DNA from: Pseudomonadota bacterium
Lineage (GTDB): Bacteria; Pseudomonadota; Gammaproteobacteria; Burkholderiales; Gallionellaceae
DNA: 45,676 bases
Assembly: GCA_021848465.1 (NCBI GenBank)
Contig: JAJZUP010000008.1
Coordinates: 1 to 45,676, forward strand
Direction of reading: 5' to 3'
Part shown: piece after piece, positions 1 to 8,859 of the stretch
Layout: the number at the start of each line of letters is the position of its first letter
How positions within the stretch are numbered: position 1 is the first letter of the stretch
Notes under the pieces: generated by a model
What the model saw: the letters and a program-made list of their open reading frames with translations, nothing else
Database searches by the model: none
What the model was told of the DNA's origin: nothing
Position numbers and translations under genes: made by a program

Positions 1-135
1 AGCCACTCCAGCGGCGATAGCGGCAGCTCATCAGGCAGCAGCTCCAGCGGTGACGGTAGCCACTCCAGCGGCGATAGCGGCAGCTCATCAGGCAGCAGCT
101 CCAGCGGTGACGGTAGCCACTCCAGCGGCGATAGC
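1..135 (+). repeat. 57-bp in-frame tandem repeat
   Basis: Two identical 57-bp units (1-57 and 58-114) and 21 bases of a third (115-135) are visible; the array probably continues upstream. Each unit encodes 19 residues rich in Ser, Gly and Asp. Perfect identity of neighbouring units points to recent slippage or recombination, so copy number may vary between strains. Confidence 0.92.
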
Positions 136-594
136 AATAAGAGCTCCGGTTCCAGCAGCGACAGCAGTCACTCCAGCGGGGATAGCGGCTCTGGCAGCAG
201 TTCAACCCACTCGATTTCTGGCACCAGCGGCAGCGACAACTTGTCTGGCACCAGCGGCAACGACGTCGTTCATGGCGGCAGCGGCAACGACACCGTCCAT
301 GGCTCTGGTGGCTCTGACCAGTTGTATGGCGATTCCGGCAACGACACGTTCATGTTCGGGGATGTTTCCGGACATACCTCAGTGGATGGCGGCGGCGGTG
401 GCTGGACCGATGTGATCGAGATGGATGTAGGCGGTGGACCGTCTTCGCACGGCGGCTGGACGCTGGAGATTGACGGCCATCAAGTCAACAATAACAGCGA
501 GCACGGTTCGATCGATACCGGCGGCCACTCCGGCACGATCACAACCGATCACGGCACGATCGACTTCACCAATATCGACAAGATCGACTGGTAA
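1..594 (+). CDS. RTX-type repeat protein, C-terminal part (5' end outside window)
   Basis: The reading frame is open from the first base of the window to the TAA at 592-594, so only the last 197 residues are seen. The visible part starts with a Ser/Gly/Asp-rich low-complexity tract made of 19-residue tandem repeats, followed at about residues 72-115 by glycine- and aspartate-rich nonapeptides of the RTX type (GGSGNDTVH, GDSGNDTF). RTX nonapeptides bind calcium in a parallel beta-roll and are typical of proteins exported by type I secretion, whose signal lies at the extreme C-terminus. A surface adhesin or secreted protein is the best inference. There is no cysteine in the visible part. No secretion ATPase is in the window, so the exporter cannot be assigned. 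A strong terminator follows the stop codon. Confidence 0.8.
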   Translation, partial: SHSSGDSGSSSGSSSSGDGSHSSGDSGSSSGSSSSGDGSHSSGDSNKSSGSSSDSSHSSGDSGSGSSSTHSISGTSGSDNLSGTSGNDVVHGGSGNDTVHGSGGSDQLYGDSGNDTFMFGDVSGHTSVDGGGGGWTDVIEMDVGGGPSSHGGWTLEIDGHQVNNNSEHGSIDTGGHSGTITTDHGTIDFTNIDKIDW

Positions 595-614
595 TTGGTC
601 AGCCGGAATTAAAC

Positions 615-648
615 TGGCGGGTCTCCTTGACTGGAGCCCGCCTTTTTC
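615..648 (+). terminator. Rho-independent terminator after the RTX gene
   Basis: A GC-rich stem pairs GGCGGG-CTCC with GGAG-CCCGCC (one bulged T in the left arm) around a short loop and runs straight into TTTTTC. It lies 21 bases after the stop codon of the RTX gene and separates it from the 809-residue gene at 726. Confidence 0.88.
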
Positions 649-725
649 TTGCCCTGTCTTTCTGTTTGTTGAATTAAAATGCGGCACATCGTGTTAACTG
701 CTTTGACCTCTGGAGTTTTCTGGCA

Positions 726-3155
726 ATGGGCGTGATCAAGAAAATGCTTTACCGCAGCAATATGCTGGGCAAACAGCGCCACCAGCATTTTTTCCTCGAT
801 ATGGAGGAAAACATCCACATCCATTATCGCGACCTGCGCATTGAGCTTAGCCGGGCCGAATTTGAAGACATCTGCGAGGCTTTCGGCAAACAGTCCAAAG
901 AATTGCAGACCATCATCAACGAGAAAAACTACCAGGATGGCAAGCTGCCGAATGCGAATCAGGATGATGTGCGCATCTGGACGGAGTCGCTGCTCAAGCA
1001 TGAGGTTAAATACCATCCGCAGCGCTTCTCGCTGGAGGAATGCAGCGACGGTTTCCATTTCCACTGCCGCAATTACAAGCTGCTGTTCAACGAAGCCGAG
1101 TTCCGCCAGATCGCTCAGCTCTTCAAAAGCCTTGATGTGGATGCGCCCTGCGCCCGCAGCTACGATGAAGTACTCGAACTGCTGGAGGACAACGACGTTG
1201 ATTTCACGCTCGACACGGGAAATGTTCCCGGAGAAGTATTGGCAATTTCGGTTGCACGCTACCATTTCCCGAAAATCCGGGAAATATTCCGGCTCATCGG
1301 CTTCACGCTGGACGCGCAAAAATACGAGCATATATACCAGGGCGAGCAGCTCAAGGTTATTGCCAAGGTCAATACGCGTCTCGCGCCACTTGATTTCAAA
1401 CGCATCCGCGGCCAGAAAGATACTGAGCGGTTAGTAGATTACCTGGCCCGCAATGCTGCCGGCATCGACCCGGATATTTTGAACCGCATCAAATGCCAGG
1501 TTCTCGACCTGTATTTCGCACTCAGTTCCGGCAAGCAGCTGAATGTCGACCTGGACCAGGATAACTGGCTGTACTCCATCGCAAACCAGCAGGTCATCTT
1601 TCCATACAGCATCACCGCGCGCGGACGTGCCGAGGCCAATAGCCTGTACAAAAAATGGGCCGACCTTCTGGTCAGCCTGAATCTCTGGTTTGTGAAACCC
1701 AGCAAACGCACTTTTGCGGCTGCCGAGCAGGCCGAGCTGCGGCGCAAAATTGAAGCGACCCTGCGTGATGAAGTTGCCGCCAATCCGGCGGTGGACAGGA
1801 TTTACCTGATGGGCTCGACCGTGCGTGGCGAACTGGGGCGCTACCTTGCCCCATTCGTCAATGGCCCGCAGGTCAAGCTAGGTTCGGATGTCGATATTCT
1901 GGTCGAGTTGAACCCGACGCTTGAAGCTGCAATTCCTCCACAATGGAAACTGACTAAACAGGACGAGCCCTCCAACCGCTGCGCAATCTACCATATCAAG
2001 CAGATCCCGATCGCCGGCGGCATCGGCGAGTGGCGGAGCAGCTACCCAAACCTGCCATTGATCGAGCACCTGATCGACGCCTACGTATTTTTCCCGAGCC
2101 GCGGCCACGCTCAGGAAAAAGATGCCTTCCTGAAAAAATTCAATGCCCAGTTGTTCTATGATCGCGAACGCGATGGAGCAATCATTCGCGCGGATGACGA
2201 AGCGGCCATTGCGCAGCAGCTTGCCGCACAGTATGGATTGCAACAGCCTGTCGTGGGAAAAATGAGCGTAGCCACCGAAAACGCCCTGCTCAACGTTTCC
2301 TGCAATAATCAGGACTATGTGCTCAAACTGTTCAAGGTATCCGGCAATTACTCGCGCAGCCGCATTGCCGAGCACACCGTCTATGAAGCGCAACTGATTA
2401 CCCACCTGAAACAGCGAGGAATCGAAACCGCCGGCGTTATCCCCGCGCTGCAAGAAAAAATTGAAATCGCGGGATACCCGGCATTGCTGTTTGAGCGCCT
2501 GAGCGGCGCAATCCGGTTGCACCCCGAATATCCGCTGGATGAGACCTGTGCTGCCCTTGCTGCGATCCACCAGACGCAAATCGACCAACCGCTCAACCTG
2601 CCGGGAAATTTCACATACGAGGATATCTGCGCGATCTGGTTGCCGCTGTTCCGCAACTATCTCTCGGATGGCCGCAATCCCCCGGAAATTGCTTCGGCAT
2701 TGCAACAGTTCGCGCCTGTCGCGGAACGCTACTCCAGCCAAACGCTGCGACAAGCGTTGTATGACGGCCAGCCGTACCTCCACAACCACGGCGATGTCAC
2801 GCCCAAAAACGTGATGTCCACCGATCAGGGAAAAACCATCCTGTTCGACTTCAACAATGCCTATTACGGCCCGCGGATTGCCGATGTCCTGGATGGCGCA
2901 TTCGAGTTTTCGCTGGCGGAGCAATACATCGACTTGGCCGACTTCGCCCGGTTCGACGGTTTCATCGCGGCCTATGAGGCTCACAGCCCGCTCACCAAGG
3001 CAGAACGCCAGAAACTCACGCAATGGGTTGAGCTGGCAGGCCTGATCAAATTCACCCGCGAGGTACGCACCCTGCTTGAGCACCCTGAAGCTGAATTGCG
3101 CAAGAAGCGCGCGTTGGCCATCGCCGGGTTCGTGCTGGACCGTAAAATGAGTTGA
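726..3155 (+). CDS. Nucleotidyltransferase-phosphotransferase fusion protein
   Basis: An 809-residue protein with three visible parts. Residues about 20-135 carry two diverged copies of a motif, IHIHYRD at 30-36 and FHFHCRN at 110-116, each followed by a similar helix ending in EF-x2-I-x3-F. Residues about 340-460 look like a Pol-beta-superfamily nucleotidyltransferase: the GS at 363-364, the paired aspartates D388 and D390 in SDVDILVE, and D451 in LIDAYVFF as the probable third carboxylate. Residues about 505-790 look like an APH/choline-kinase fold: VLKLF with K534, HNHGDVTPKN at 686-695 with D690 as catalytic base, and LFDFN with D708 as metal ligand. Substrates are unknown. The ATG at 726 has GGAG ten bases upstream. 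The next gene starts seven bases after the stop, so the two are probably cotranscribed. It could modify a sugar, lipid or small molecule; an aminoglycoside role is not supported. Confidence 0.75.
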   Translation: MGVIKKMLYRSNMLGKQRHQHFFLDMEENIHIHYRDLRIELSRAEFEDICEAFGKQSKELQTIINEKNYQDGKLPNANQDDVRIWTESLLKHEVKYHPQRFSLEECSDGFHFHCRNYKLLFNEAEFRQIAQLFKSLDVDAPCARSYDEVLELLEDNDVDFTLDTGNVPGEVLAISVARYHFPKIREIFRLIGFTLDAQKYEHIYQGEQLKVIAKVNTRLAPLDFKRIRGQKDTERLVDYLARNAAGIDPDILNRIKCQVLDLYFALSSGKQLNVDLDQDNWLYSIANQQVIFPYSITARGRAEANSLYKKWADLLVSLNLWFVKPSKRTFAAAEQAELRRKIEATLRDEVAANPAVDRIYLMGSTVRGELGRYLAPFVNGPQVKLGSDVDILVELNPTLEAAIPPQWKLTKQDEPSNRCAIYHIKQIPIAGGIGEWRSSYPNLPLIEHLIDAYVFFPSRGHAQEKDAFLKKFNAQLFYDRERDGAIIRADDEAAIAQQLAAQYGLQQPVVGKMSVATENALLNVSCNNQDYVLKLFKVSGNYSRSRIAEHTVYEAQLITHLKQRGIETAGVIPALQEKIEIAGYPALLFERLSGAIRLHPEYPLDETCAALAAIHQTQIDQPLNLPGNFTYEDICAIWLPLFRNYLSDGRNPPEIASALQQFAPVAERYSSQTLRQALYDGQPYLHNHGDVTPKNVMSTDQGKTILFDFNNAYYGPRIADVLDGAFEFSLAEQYIDLADFARFDGFIAAYEAHSPLTKAERQKLTQWVELAGLIKFTREVRTLLEHPEAELRKKRALAIAGFVLDRKMS

Positions 3156-3162
3156 GCCACTC

Positions 3163-3984
3163 ATGATCCGGTTTGCGATTGCATTGCTGTTGCTTGCAAT
3201 TTCCGTTTCGCTCCGCGCCGAGACCATCAGCCTCCGCTTCATCGTCAGCGACGACCTCGGCCGCAACCCCGCACAACAACAAGCCACCCGCGACAAGCTG
3301 CTGGATTATGTCGGCACGCTAAACGCTTATTACCGCAATAGCCAGGTGAATCTACAGGCTGATATTGCACAAATCGAATTTACCCACATTGCCGCGCAAG
3401 AAGACCTCCGCATCGTTGACGACATGACCCACGAACGGGACGGCTTTGCGGACATGTTCAGCAAGACCTACCAATACCATGCAGACTTCACAGTCGCCAT
3501 GGTCAGCACTTTGCTGATGCAGGGCAAACCCGGCTGCGGACGGGCCTATGCGGTGAACCAAAGTGTGCAACAGATTGCCGACCCGCGCCGCGCTTTTGCC
3601 GTGGTCAATTTTGTATGCGGGGCACACACGCTGGCGCATGAACTGGGCCACCTGATGGGGCTGAATCATGGCACGCTGGTCGCAACCTGCAACCCGGGGC
3701 AGGGACACACCTCTGCCGTTGCCCCTTACGCTAACGGCTTTGCCGCAGGAAACTGCGACGGGAAACTGCAGGCCGGCGAATTTGGCGACATCATGGTCGG
3801 CGGGCATATGCGCGAAATCATGGGGAATGACAAAGGCAACCTGCCGATTTTTTCCAATCCGCGCCTGCATGACATACGCTGCGGCGCTCAACACACCTGC
3901 GGCGATCCCGCTACAGGCGATGCGGCACGGGCGCTGAACGAAAATGCCCATTACTACGCCGCCCACAAGAATACTCAGCCGTAA
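3163..3984 (+). CDS. Secreted metzincin-type zinc metalloprotease
   Basis: A 273-residue protein with a clear signal peptide (hydrophobic stretch IALLLLAISVSLRA, predicted cleavage near residue 19). The zinc-binding motif HELGHLMGLNH spans 159-169, giving H159, H163 and H169 as ligands and E160 as catalytic base. M220 in REIMG, about 50 residues later, is a good candidate for the Met-turn that defines metzincins. Several cysteines suggest disulfides, in line with a periplasmic or extracellular site. It starts seven bases after the nucleotidyltransferase-kinase gene and its 3' end overlaps the convergent dmeF-like gene by ten bases. The exact M12-like subfamily cannot be decided by eye. Confidence 0.82.
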   Translation: MIRFAIALLLLAISVSLRAETISLRFIVSDDLGRNPAQQQATRDKLLDYVGTLNAYYRNSQVNLQADIAQIEFTHIAAQEDLRIVDDMTHERDGFADMFSKTYQYHADFTVAMVSTLLMQGKPGCGRAYAVNQSVQQIADPRRAFAVVNFVCGAHTLAHELGHLMGLNHGTLVATCNPGQGHTSAVAPYANGFAAGNCDGKLQAGEFGDIMVGGHMREIMGNDKGNLPIFSNPRLHDIRCGAQHTCGDPATGDAARALNENAHYYAAHKNTQP

Positions 3985-4934
3985 CGGTGAATTTCTATCG
4001 TGGTATGCACAATTTCATCGTGCTGGCGCAACAGCGCGCGCACCCGTTCCGGCGTCAGCGAGGCGTTGCGAGTGACAATGCTTAGCGCACAGGAATAGGC
4101 ATTGCGCCCCACCCGCCATACATGCAGGTCGGTAACCCTGGTCGCATCAGCCCTGCCATCCTGCTCGATCACATCCCGAATCTCTCCGACCAGTGGATGA
4201 TCCATTTCCCGATCCAGCAGAATCTTCCCGGTATCGATCAGCAATCCGCGCGCCCACACCGCCACCAGCACCGCCCCGACCATTCCCATAGCCGGATCCA
4301 GCCATGCCCAGCCATACAGCATGCCGCCCGCCAACGCCAAGATCGCCAGCACCGACGTCGCCGCATCGGCAATCACATGCACATAAGCCGATTTCAGGTT
4401 CAAGTCATGGTGGTGCTCATGATGATGCCCATGCTCATGGCTGTGCCCATGATGGTGGTCATGTCCATGATGCTCATGCGCCTTGCCCAGTATCAAGGCA
4501 CAAACGATATTCACCACCAAGCCAAGTACAGCAACCAGTATCGCATCCTGGTAATGGATCGCCTGCGGCACAAACAGGCGCTCGGCCGAGCTAAACACCA
4601 TCATGCCCGCCACGCCCAACAGGAACATCGCACTGGCAAAGCCCGCCAGGATTTCGATCTTCCAACTGCCGAAGGCAAACCTGGCGTCATTGGAATAGCG
4701 GCGTGAAGCCGCATAGGCAAACGCACTCAATCCGATTGCAAACGCATGCGAACTCATATGCCAGCCATCCGCCAGCAACGCCATCGAGTTGAACCACCAG
4801 CCAGCCACAATCTCGACCAGCATCATGGCTGCGGTGATCCACATCACAAGACGCGTGCCCCGCTCAGCGGCCGGATTACCCGCACTGAAGGCATGCTGGT
4901 GTGACCAGCGCGGATCGTCAGGTGGCGCCGTCAT
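3975..4934 (-). CDS. dmeF: CDF-family divalent metal cation exporter, DmeF-like
   Basis: A 319-residue inner-membrane protein of the cation diffusion facilitator family. The start at 4934 gives MTAPPDDPRWSHQHAF, a typical DmeF-like N-terminus; the open frame continues upstream but would overlap radA. Six membrane segments are expected. TM2 carries ADGWHMSSH and TM5 HVIADAATS, the metal-site regions of the family. Between TM4 and TM5 is a loop of about 30 residues made almost only of His, Gly, Glu and Asp, a metal-binding loop. The C-terminal domain is the usual cytoplasmic CDF domain. DmeF proteins export Co2+/Ni2+ by proton exchange; specificity here is inferred. The start codon lies one base after the radA stop, so translation is probably coupled. 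Confidence 0.88.
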   Translation of the reverse strand: MTAPPDDPRWSHQHAFSAGNPAAERGTRLVMWITAAMMLVEIVAGWWFNSMALLADGWHMSSHAFAIGLSAFAYAASRRYSNDARFAFGSWKIEILAGFASAMFLLGVAGMMVFSSAERLFVPQAIHYQDAILVAVLGLVVNIVCALILGKAHEHHGHDHHHGHSHEHGHHHEHHHDLNLKSAYVHVIADAATSVLAILALAGGMLYGWAWLDPAMGMVGAVLVAVWARGLLIDTGKILLDREMDHPLVGEIRDVIEQDGRADATRVTDLHVWRVGRNAYSCALSIVTRNASLTPERVRALLRQHDEIVHTTIEIHRYG

Positions 4935-4935
4935 G

Positions 4936-6297
4936 CTAGCGCATCCGCTCCACGGCCTCGTCCACGCGCTCCACCGCAATGACCTCCATTCCCTCGATCT
5001 TGTGTTTCGGGGCATTGGCCTTGGGGATGATGGCATGGGTAAAGCCGAGTTTAGCCGCTTCTTTCAAGCGTTCCTGACCGCGCTGCACCGGGCGCACCTC
5101 ACCAGCCAGGCCGACCTCTCCGAACACCACCATCTTCTCCGGCAGCGGGCGGTTGCGCAGGCTGGACACGATGGCGAGCAGCACGGCCAAATCGGCCCCC
5201 GGCTCGGTGATCTTCACGCCGCCGACCGCGTTGATGAACACATCCTGATCGAAGCAGGCAATGCCCGCATGGCGGTGCAGCACGGCCAGCAACATGGCGA
5301 GGCGGTTCTGTTCCAGACCCAGCGACAGGCGGCGCGGCGACGGCGAATGCGCATCGTCGAGCAGCGCCTGCACTTCGACCAGCAGCGGCCGCGTCCCCTC
5401 CTGCGTCACCATCACACAGGAGCCGGGCACTTGTGCGCCGTGTTGCGACAGGAACAGTGCGGACGGGTTGCTGACCTCGCGCAGGCCCTTTTCGGTCATG
5501 GCAAACACGCCAAGTTCGTTCACCGCACCGAAACGGTTCTTGAACGCGCGAATCAGGCGGAAGCTGGAATGCGTGTCGCCCTCGAAATACAGCACGGTAT
5601 CGACGATGTGCTCCAGCACGCGCGGCCCGGCCAACGCGCCTTCCTTGGTGACATGGCCGACCAGGATCATGCTCACCCCCGCGCTTTTGGCGATGCGGGT
5701 GAGTTGCGCCGCACATTCGCGCACCTGCGCCACCGAACCGGGAGCGGAAGTCAGTTGTTCGGAATACACGGTCTGAATGGAGTCGATCACCACCACGTCC
5801 GGTTTCTCGTGAGCGATCGTCCCCTGGATTTTCTCCAACTGAATTTCGGGCAGCAGGTGCACCTCGCGCGCATCCAGCGCCAAGCGCTTGGCGCGCAAAG
5901 CGATCTGCTGCGCCGATTCTTCGCCACTGACGTAGAGGACTTTTTTGGTCGGCGCGAGATGCGCCAGCGTTTGCAGCAACAAAGTGGATTTGCCGATGCC
6001 GGGATCGCCGCCGATCAGCACCACCCCGCCCTCGACCAGCCCGCCGCCCAGCACGCGGTCAAACTCGGCGATACCGGTAGTCGTGCGCGACACTTCGCGC
6101 GCCTCCACCTCGGCCAGTTGCTGCAATTTGCCGGAAGCCGCCAGCGCACTGAAACGGTTCTTGCCCGCCGCAGGTGCGGCTTCAGCCACGCTTTCCACCA
6201 GCGTGTTCCATTCCCCGCAATGCGGGCACTGGCCCTGCCATTTGGGGGATTGTCCGCCGCACTCGGTACAGCTATAAATTGTTTTTGCCTTTGCCAT
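4936..6297 (-). CDS. radA: DNA repair protein RadA (Sms)
   Basis: A 453-residue RecA-like branch-migration helicase used in recombinational repair. The N-terminal zinc finger has C10, C13, C24 and C27; Walker A is GGDPGIGKST at 96-105; the RadA-specific KNRFG motif lies near residue 250; the C-terminal part resembles the Lon protease domain. The start at 6297 (MAKAKTIYSC) matches the usual family N-terminus; an in-frame ATG at 6309 adds four residues. The downstream dmeF-like gene begins one base after the stop, an unusual partner that probably shares its transcript. Confidence 0.96.
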   Translation of the reverse strand: MAKAKTIYSCTECGGQSPKWQGQCPHCGEWNTLVESVAEAAPAAGKNRFSALAASGKLQQLAEVEAREVSRTTTGIAEFDRVLGGGLVEGGVVLIGGDPGIGKSTLLLQTLAHLAPTKKVLYVSGEESAQQIALRAKRLALDAREVHLLPEIQLEKIQGTIAHEKPDVVVIDSIQTVYSEQLTSAPGSVAQVRECAAQLTRIAKSAGVSMILVGHVTKEGALAGPRVLEHIVDTVLYFEGDTHSSFRLIRAFKNRFGAVNELGVFAMTEKGLREVSNPSALFLSQHGAQVPGSCVMVTQEGTRPLLVEVQALLDDAHSPSPRRLSLGLEQNRLAMLLAVLHRHAGIACFDQDVFINAVGGVKITEPGADLAVLLAIVSSLRNRPLPEKMVVFGEVGLAGEVRPVQRGQERLKEAAKLGFTHAIIPKANAPKHKIEGMEVIAVERVDEAVERMR

Positions 6298-6357
6298 TTG
6301 CCTGCTCATTTGCTAACCGCAGCAAATTGTATATCGCCCAGCCTCTGTTAACTCACA

Positions 6358-7932
6358 TTAATCTGCACGGCAAGAACGATTCCTGCCCTCGGCCTTAGCA
6401 CGGTACAAGGCCGAATCCGCCCGCTGACACAAGGCATCGAGAGTTTCATCGGCCTGCCAAGCTGCGACCCCCATGCTACACGTTGCCTGCCCAATTTGAT
6501 GGAAGTGCGTCTGCGCCACGCTCCTGCACAACTTTTCCGCAAGAGCAACTCCATGATCCATATCTGTTTCTGGTGCAAGAATAACAAACTCCTCGCCGCC
6601 CCAACGGGCCAACAAATCGGTCTCTCGCAAGCCGGCACGCAAGACGTGAACCATGTGCACCAGTGTCTCATCACCAACGGCATGCCCGAAATTGTCGTTG
6701 ACCTGCTTGAAATAATCGATATCGACAAAAATCAATACAAAGTCGACAGCATGACGCTCTGCGCGTGCCAATTCACGCTTTGCAGCTTCAAGAAAGCTGC
6801 GGCGATTCATCGCCCCGGTAAGCAAATCCGTCGCAGCCAATTTCTCTTTATCACCAATCAGCCGGTCGGTAAAATCCAGCAGATTATTCAACGACAGGCT
6901 GATACGCCCGAATTCGTCCTTGGGTGATTCGCCATTGATACGAATAGCATAGTTCTCGCTGCGCACCACTTCATCCAGCGTCGCAATCAGCACGCCCAGT
7001 GCACGTAGTATGCGCAGGATGGTCCAAGCCGTCAGCAAGGCTACCAACACGCCCAACCCCATTGCCGACAGGATATAGCGCCGTAATTCCTGCTGTTTGG
7101 ACGCCACATCCTGCGTTGCGGATTGCAGCAAGCCATCATAAAGTACATCTTCCTGGCGCTTGAATCTGTCGATCAGTTGCGTCGCGTCATTCCACCATTG
7201 CTGACTGGGGCGCTGCCAGCGAGCCTGCATACCCGCCTGGAGAACAGTTTCGATTTCCGCAATTACTTGGGAATATGGCGGACTTCGCAAATTACCCGTT
7301 TCCACAATCATTCTGCCTTCCGCGCCGACACGCATGAAATCCTGCCAATGGCCATTGAATTTCCCATACTCTTCAGCCAAAAATAGAACGTCCGGTATGG
7401 TACTTTCGCCGCGCGCATAAATTCGGCTAAGGGTAGCCCGTATCAGCCCCATGTCTTCGCGGGCGCGAGCCAACTCAATCATAGCCACGTGCATGACCGT
7501 ATTCCCTGAATGATCACTCACCACGCCGGCTGCAATTTCCTGCAACAACGTTTCAATAAGCCCGGAATAGGCCTGACGTACCATCAGCCAATCGGCATGA
7601 CCGGCCGCCACTTGGCGCCGGATGGACTGCAGTTGCTGTTGCAATGCAGCAATGCCTGGTAACAACAGCAGGGTATCGGTCTCTGCATATTGCTTGCGCA
7701 GTTCGGCCCAGCGTTCATCCGATGGGCGTGCCAACACTGCCGCGCTCAATCCGCGTTCTTTTTGCAACACATGGATCAAGCGCGACTGGGCTTGCGCCAT
7801 TTCGTATGCCTGTTTTTGCGCTGACAGCCGCTGCAATTCCGCGTGTATATCTCGATACTGAACCAACAAGGCCGCAATCACGCTCAAAATGGCAAAGAAT
7901 GCCAGCACCACCATCCTGGCCCGGATAGACAT
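6358..7932 (-). CDS. Membrane diguanylate cyclase with NIT sensor (NIT-HAMP-GGDEF)
   Basis: A 524-residue protein. TM1 is at about 8-26, TM2 at about 285-305, enclosing a periplasmic all-helical region that carries LQKERGLSAAVLA, the hallmark of the NIT (nitrate/nitrite-sensing) domain. A HAMP-like linker follows, then a GGDEF domain with the active-site motif GGEEF at 445-449. R436 and D439 form an RxxD inhibitory site, so product feedback is expected. Predicted role: makes cyclic di-GMP in response to a periplasmic ligand; that the ligand is nitrate or nitrite is only inferred from the family. The start at 7932 is chosen because GGAGGAGGGG lies immediately upstream; a longer frame starts at 7962. 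Monocistronic. Confidence 0.9.
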   Translation of the reverse strand: MSIRARMVVLAFFAILSVIAALLVQYRDIHAELQRLSAQKQAYEMAQAQSRLIHVLQKERGLSAAVLARPSDERWAELRKQYAETDTLLLLPGIAALQQQLQSIRRQVAAGHADWLMVRQAYSGLIETLLQEIAAGVVSDHSGNTVMHVAMIELARAREDMGLIRATLSRIYARGESTIPDVLFLAEEYGKFNGHWQDFMRVGAEGRMIVETGNLRSPPYSQVIAEIETVLQAGMQARWQRPSQQWWNDATQLIDRFKRQEDVLYDGLLQSATQDVASKQQELRRYILSAMGLGVLVALLTAWTILRILRALGVLIATLDEVVRSENYAIRINGESPKDEFGRISLSLNNLLDFTDRLIGDKEKLAATDLLTGAMNRRSFLEAAKRELARAERHAVDFVLIFVDIDYFKQVNDNFGHAVGDETLVHMVHVLRAGLRETDLLARWGGEEFVILAPETDMDHGVALAEKLCRSVAQTHFHQIGQATCSMGVAAWQADETLDALCQRADSALYRAKAEGRNRSCRAD

Positions 7933-8220
7933 ATCCCCTCCTCCATTTACTCCCTTTCGCAAGGAGTAATATTTTTTATTTGAGCAGGTATTTTACCTGT
8001 ATTACCCATGCCAGCAATGAAATGGAAGAGGCTGAACAGAACGCACATCTTGAACAAACATATGTTTTTCCGCTTTCGTCAAAGAGGTCATCTCATTTCA
8101 TATTTTCAGAACGAAGATCGGGGAACAGCACTCCGTAACCTACGCGGCATAAAATTCTGCAAGCTTTTATACTTCGCGCTACCATTTGCACCATCATTTA
8201 CCAACTGCAAGGAGCGCGAA

Positions 8221-8856
8221 ATGAGCGGTTTTTCTGATGAGGAAATCAAGCAGGCAGCCAGCGTAGCAGTATCGGAGGGAACGGATATTCGTGAGCGGAT
8301 GCGCAACCTGACGCTCACCGCGCTTAAGCAGCGCCACATGGAAGCGAGCGAGGTAAAAAGCATCGTGCGGGCGCTGGCAGAGGGCATTACCTTGGGCCTG
8401 GATAAACGCGCACACGATTCTAAACAGGCCCTGTCCCAAGCATTTTCCGGACTGGATTCAGCGCTGATGAAGTCGGCTGAAGCCAGCCACCTCGCCTTGC
8501 AGCAACTCTCCGAAAACAGCAGCGAGTTCAGCAAGCAGGACCTCAAGACCGCTCTGGACAACCTGAAGAAAATCGAACAGGACTTCCTCTCCACCCTTGA
8601 TGAGGTTGCCCATAAAAGCTCGACGCACATCAAGACGGAGTTCGGCGACCTGCTCACCCATGCCCGCCGTACCGGAACCGATACCGGGCGGCAGGTATCC
8701 GCAACGCTGTCAACATTCTCGCAGCAGATGCATGGCGTTGTGCACGATACCCATGCGGCAGGCTCGGGGGCTGCACACAAGCTGAGCTCGCGTTTTACCC
8801 AGCTTGTTGCCGGCATACTGGAAGGCGCAGCCCAGGCATTACGCGACAAGAAGTAA
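8221..8856 (+). CDS. Uncharacterised alpha-helical protein coupled to a UbiB-like gene
   Basis: A 211-residue protein without signal peptide or clear membrane segment, and without cysteine. It is rich in Ala, Ser, Gln, Lys and Glu in long amphipathic helical stretches (about 20-200), reminiscent of phasins or apolipoprotein-like helix bundles. I do not recognise a named family with certainty; it resembles small conserved proteins of unknown function in betaproteobacteria. The start at 8221 has AAGGAG at 8209-8214; the frame is open back to 8008 but without such a site. Three bases separate its stop from the ATG of the ABC1/UbiB-family gene, so the two are translationally coupled. A role in membrane or quinone-lipid handling is only suggested by this context. 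Confidence 0.8.
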   Translation: MSGFSDEEIKQAASVAVSEGTDIRERMRNLTLTALKQRHMEASEVKSIVRALAEGITLGLDKRAHDSKQALSQAFSGLDSALMKSAEASHLALQQLSENSSEFSKQDLKTALDNLKKIEQDFLSTLDEVAHKSSTHIKTEFGDLLTHARRTGTDTGRQVSATLSTFSQQMHGVVHDTHAAGSGAAHKLSSRFTQLVAGILEGAAQALRDKK

Positions 8857-8859
8857 TCA

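Noticed and set aside
1878..3296. - strand open frame of 472 codons opposite the nucleotidyltransferase-kinase gene
   Set aside because: The + strand protein carries clear catalytic motifs, while the antisense frame has none and spans two + strand genes.
4380..4480. Low-complexity repeat CATGATGG-like tract in the dmeF gene
   Set aside because: It is the coding sequence of the histidine-rich loop, not an independent repeat element.
8008..8220. Upstream extension of the 211-residue helical protein
   Set aside because: The start at 8221 has an ideal AAGGAG; the extension has a different composition and no ribosome site.
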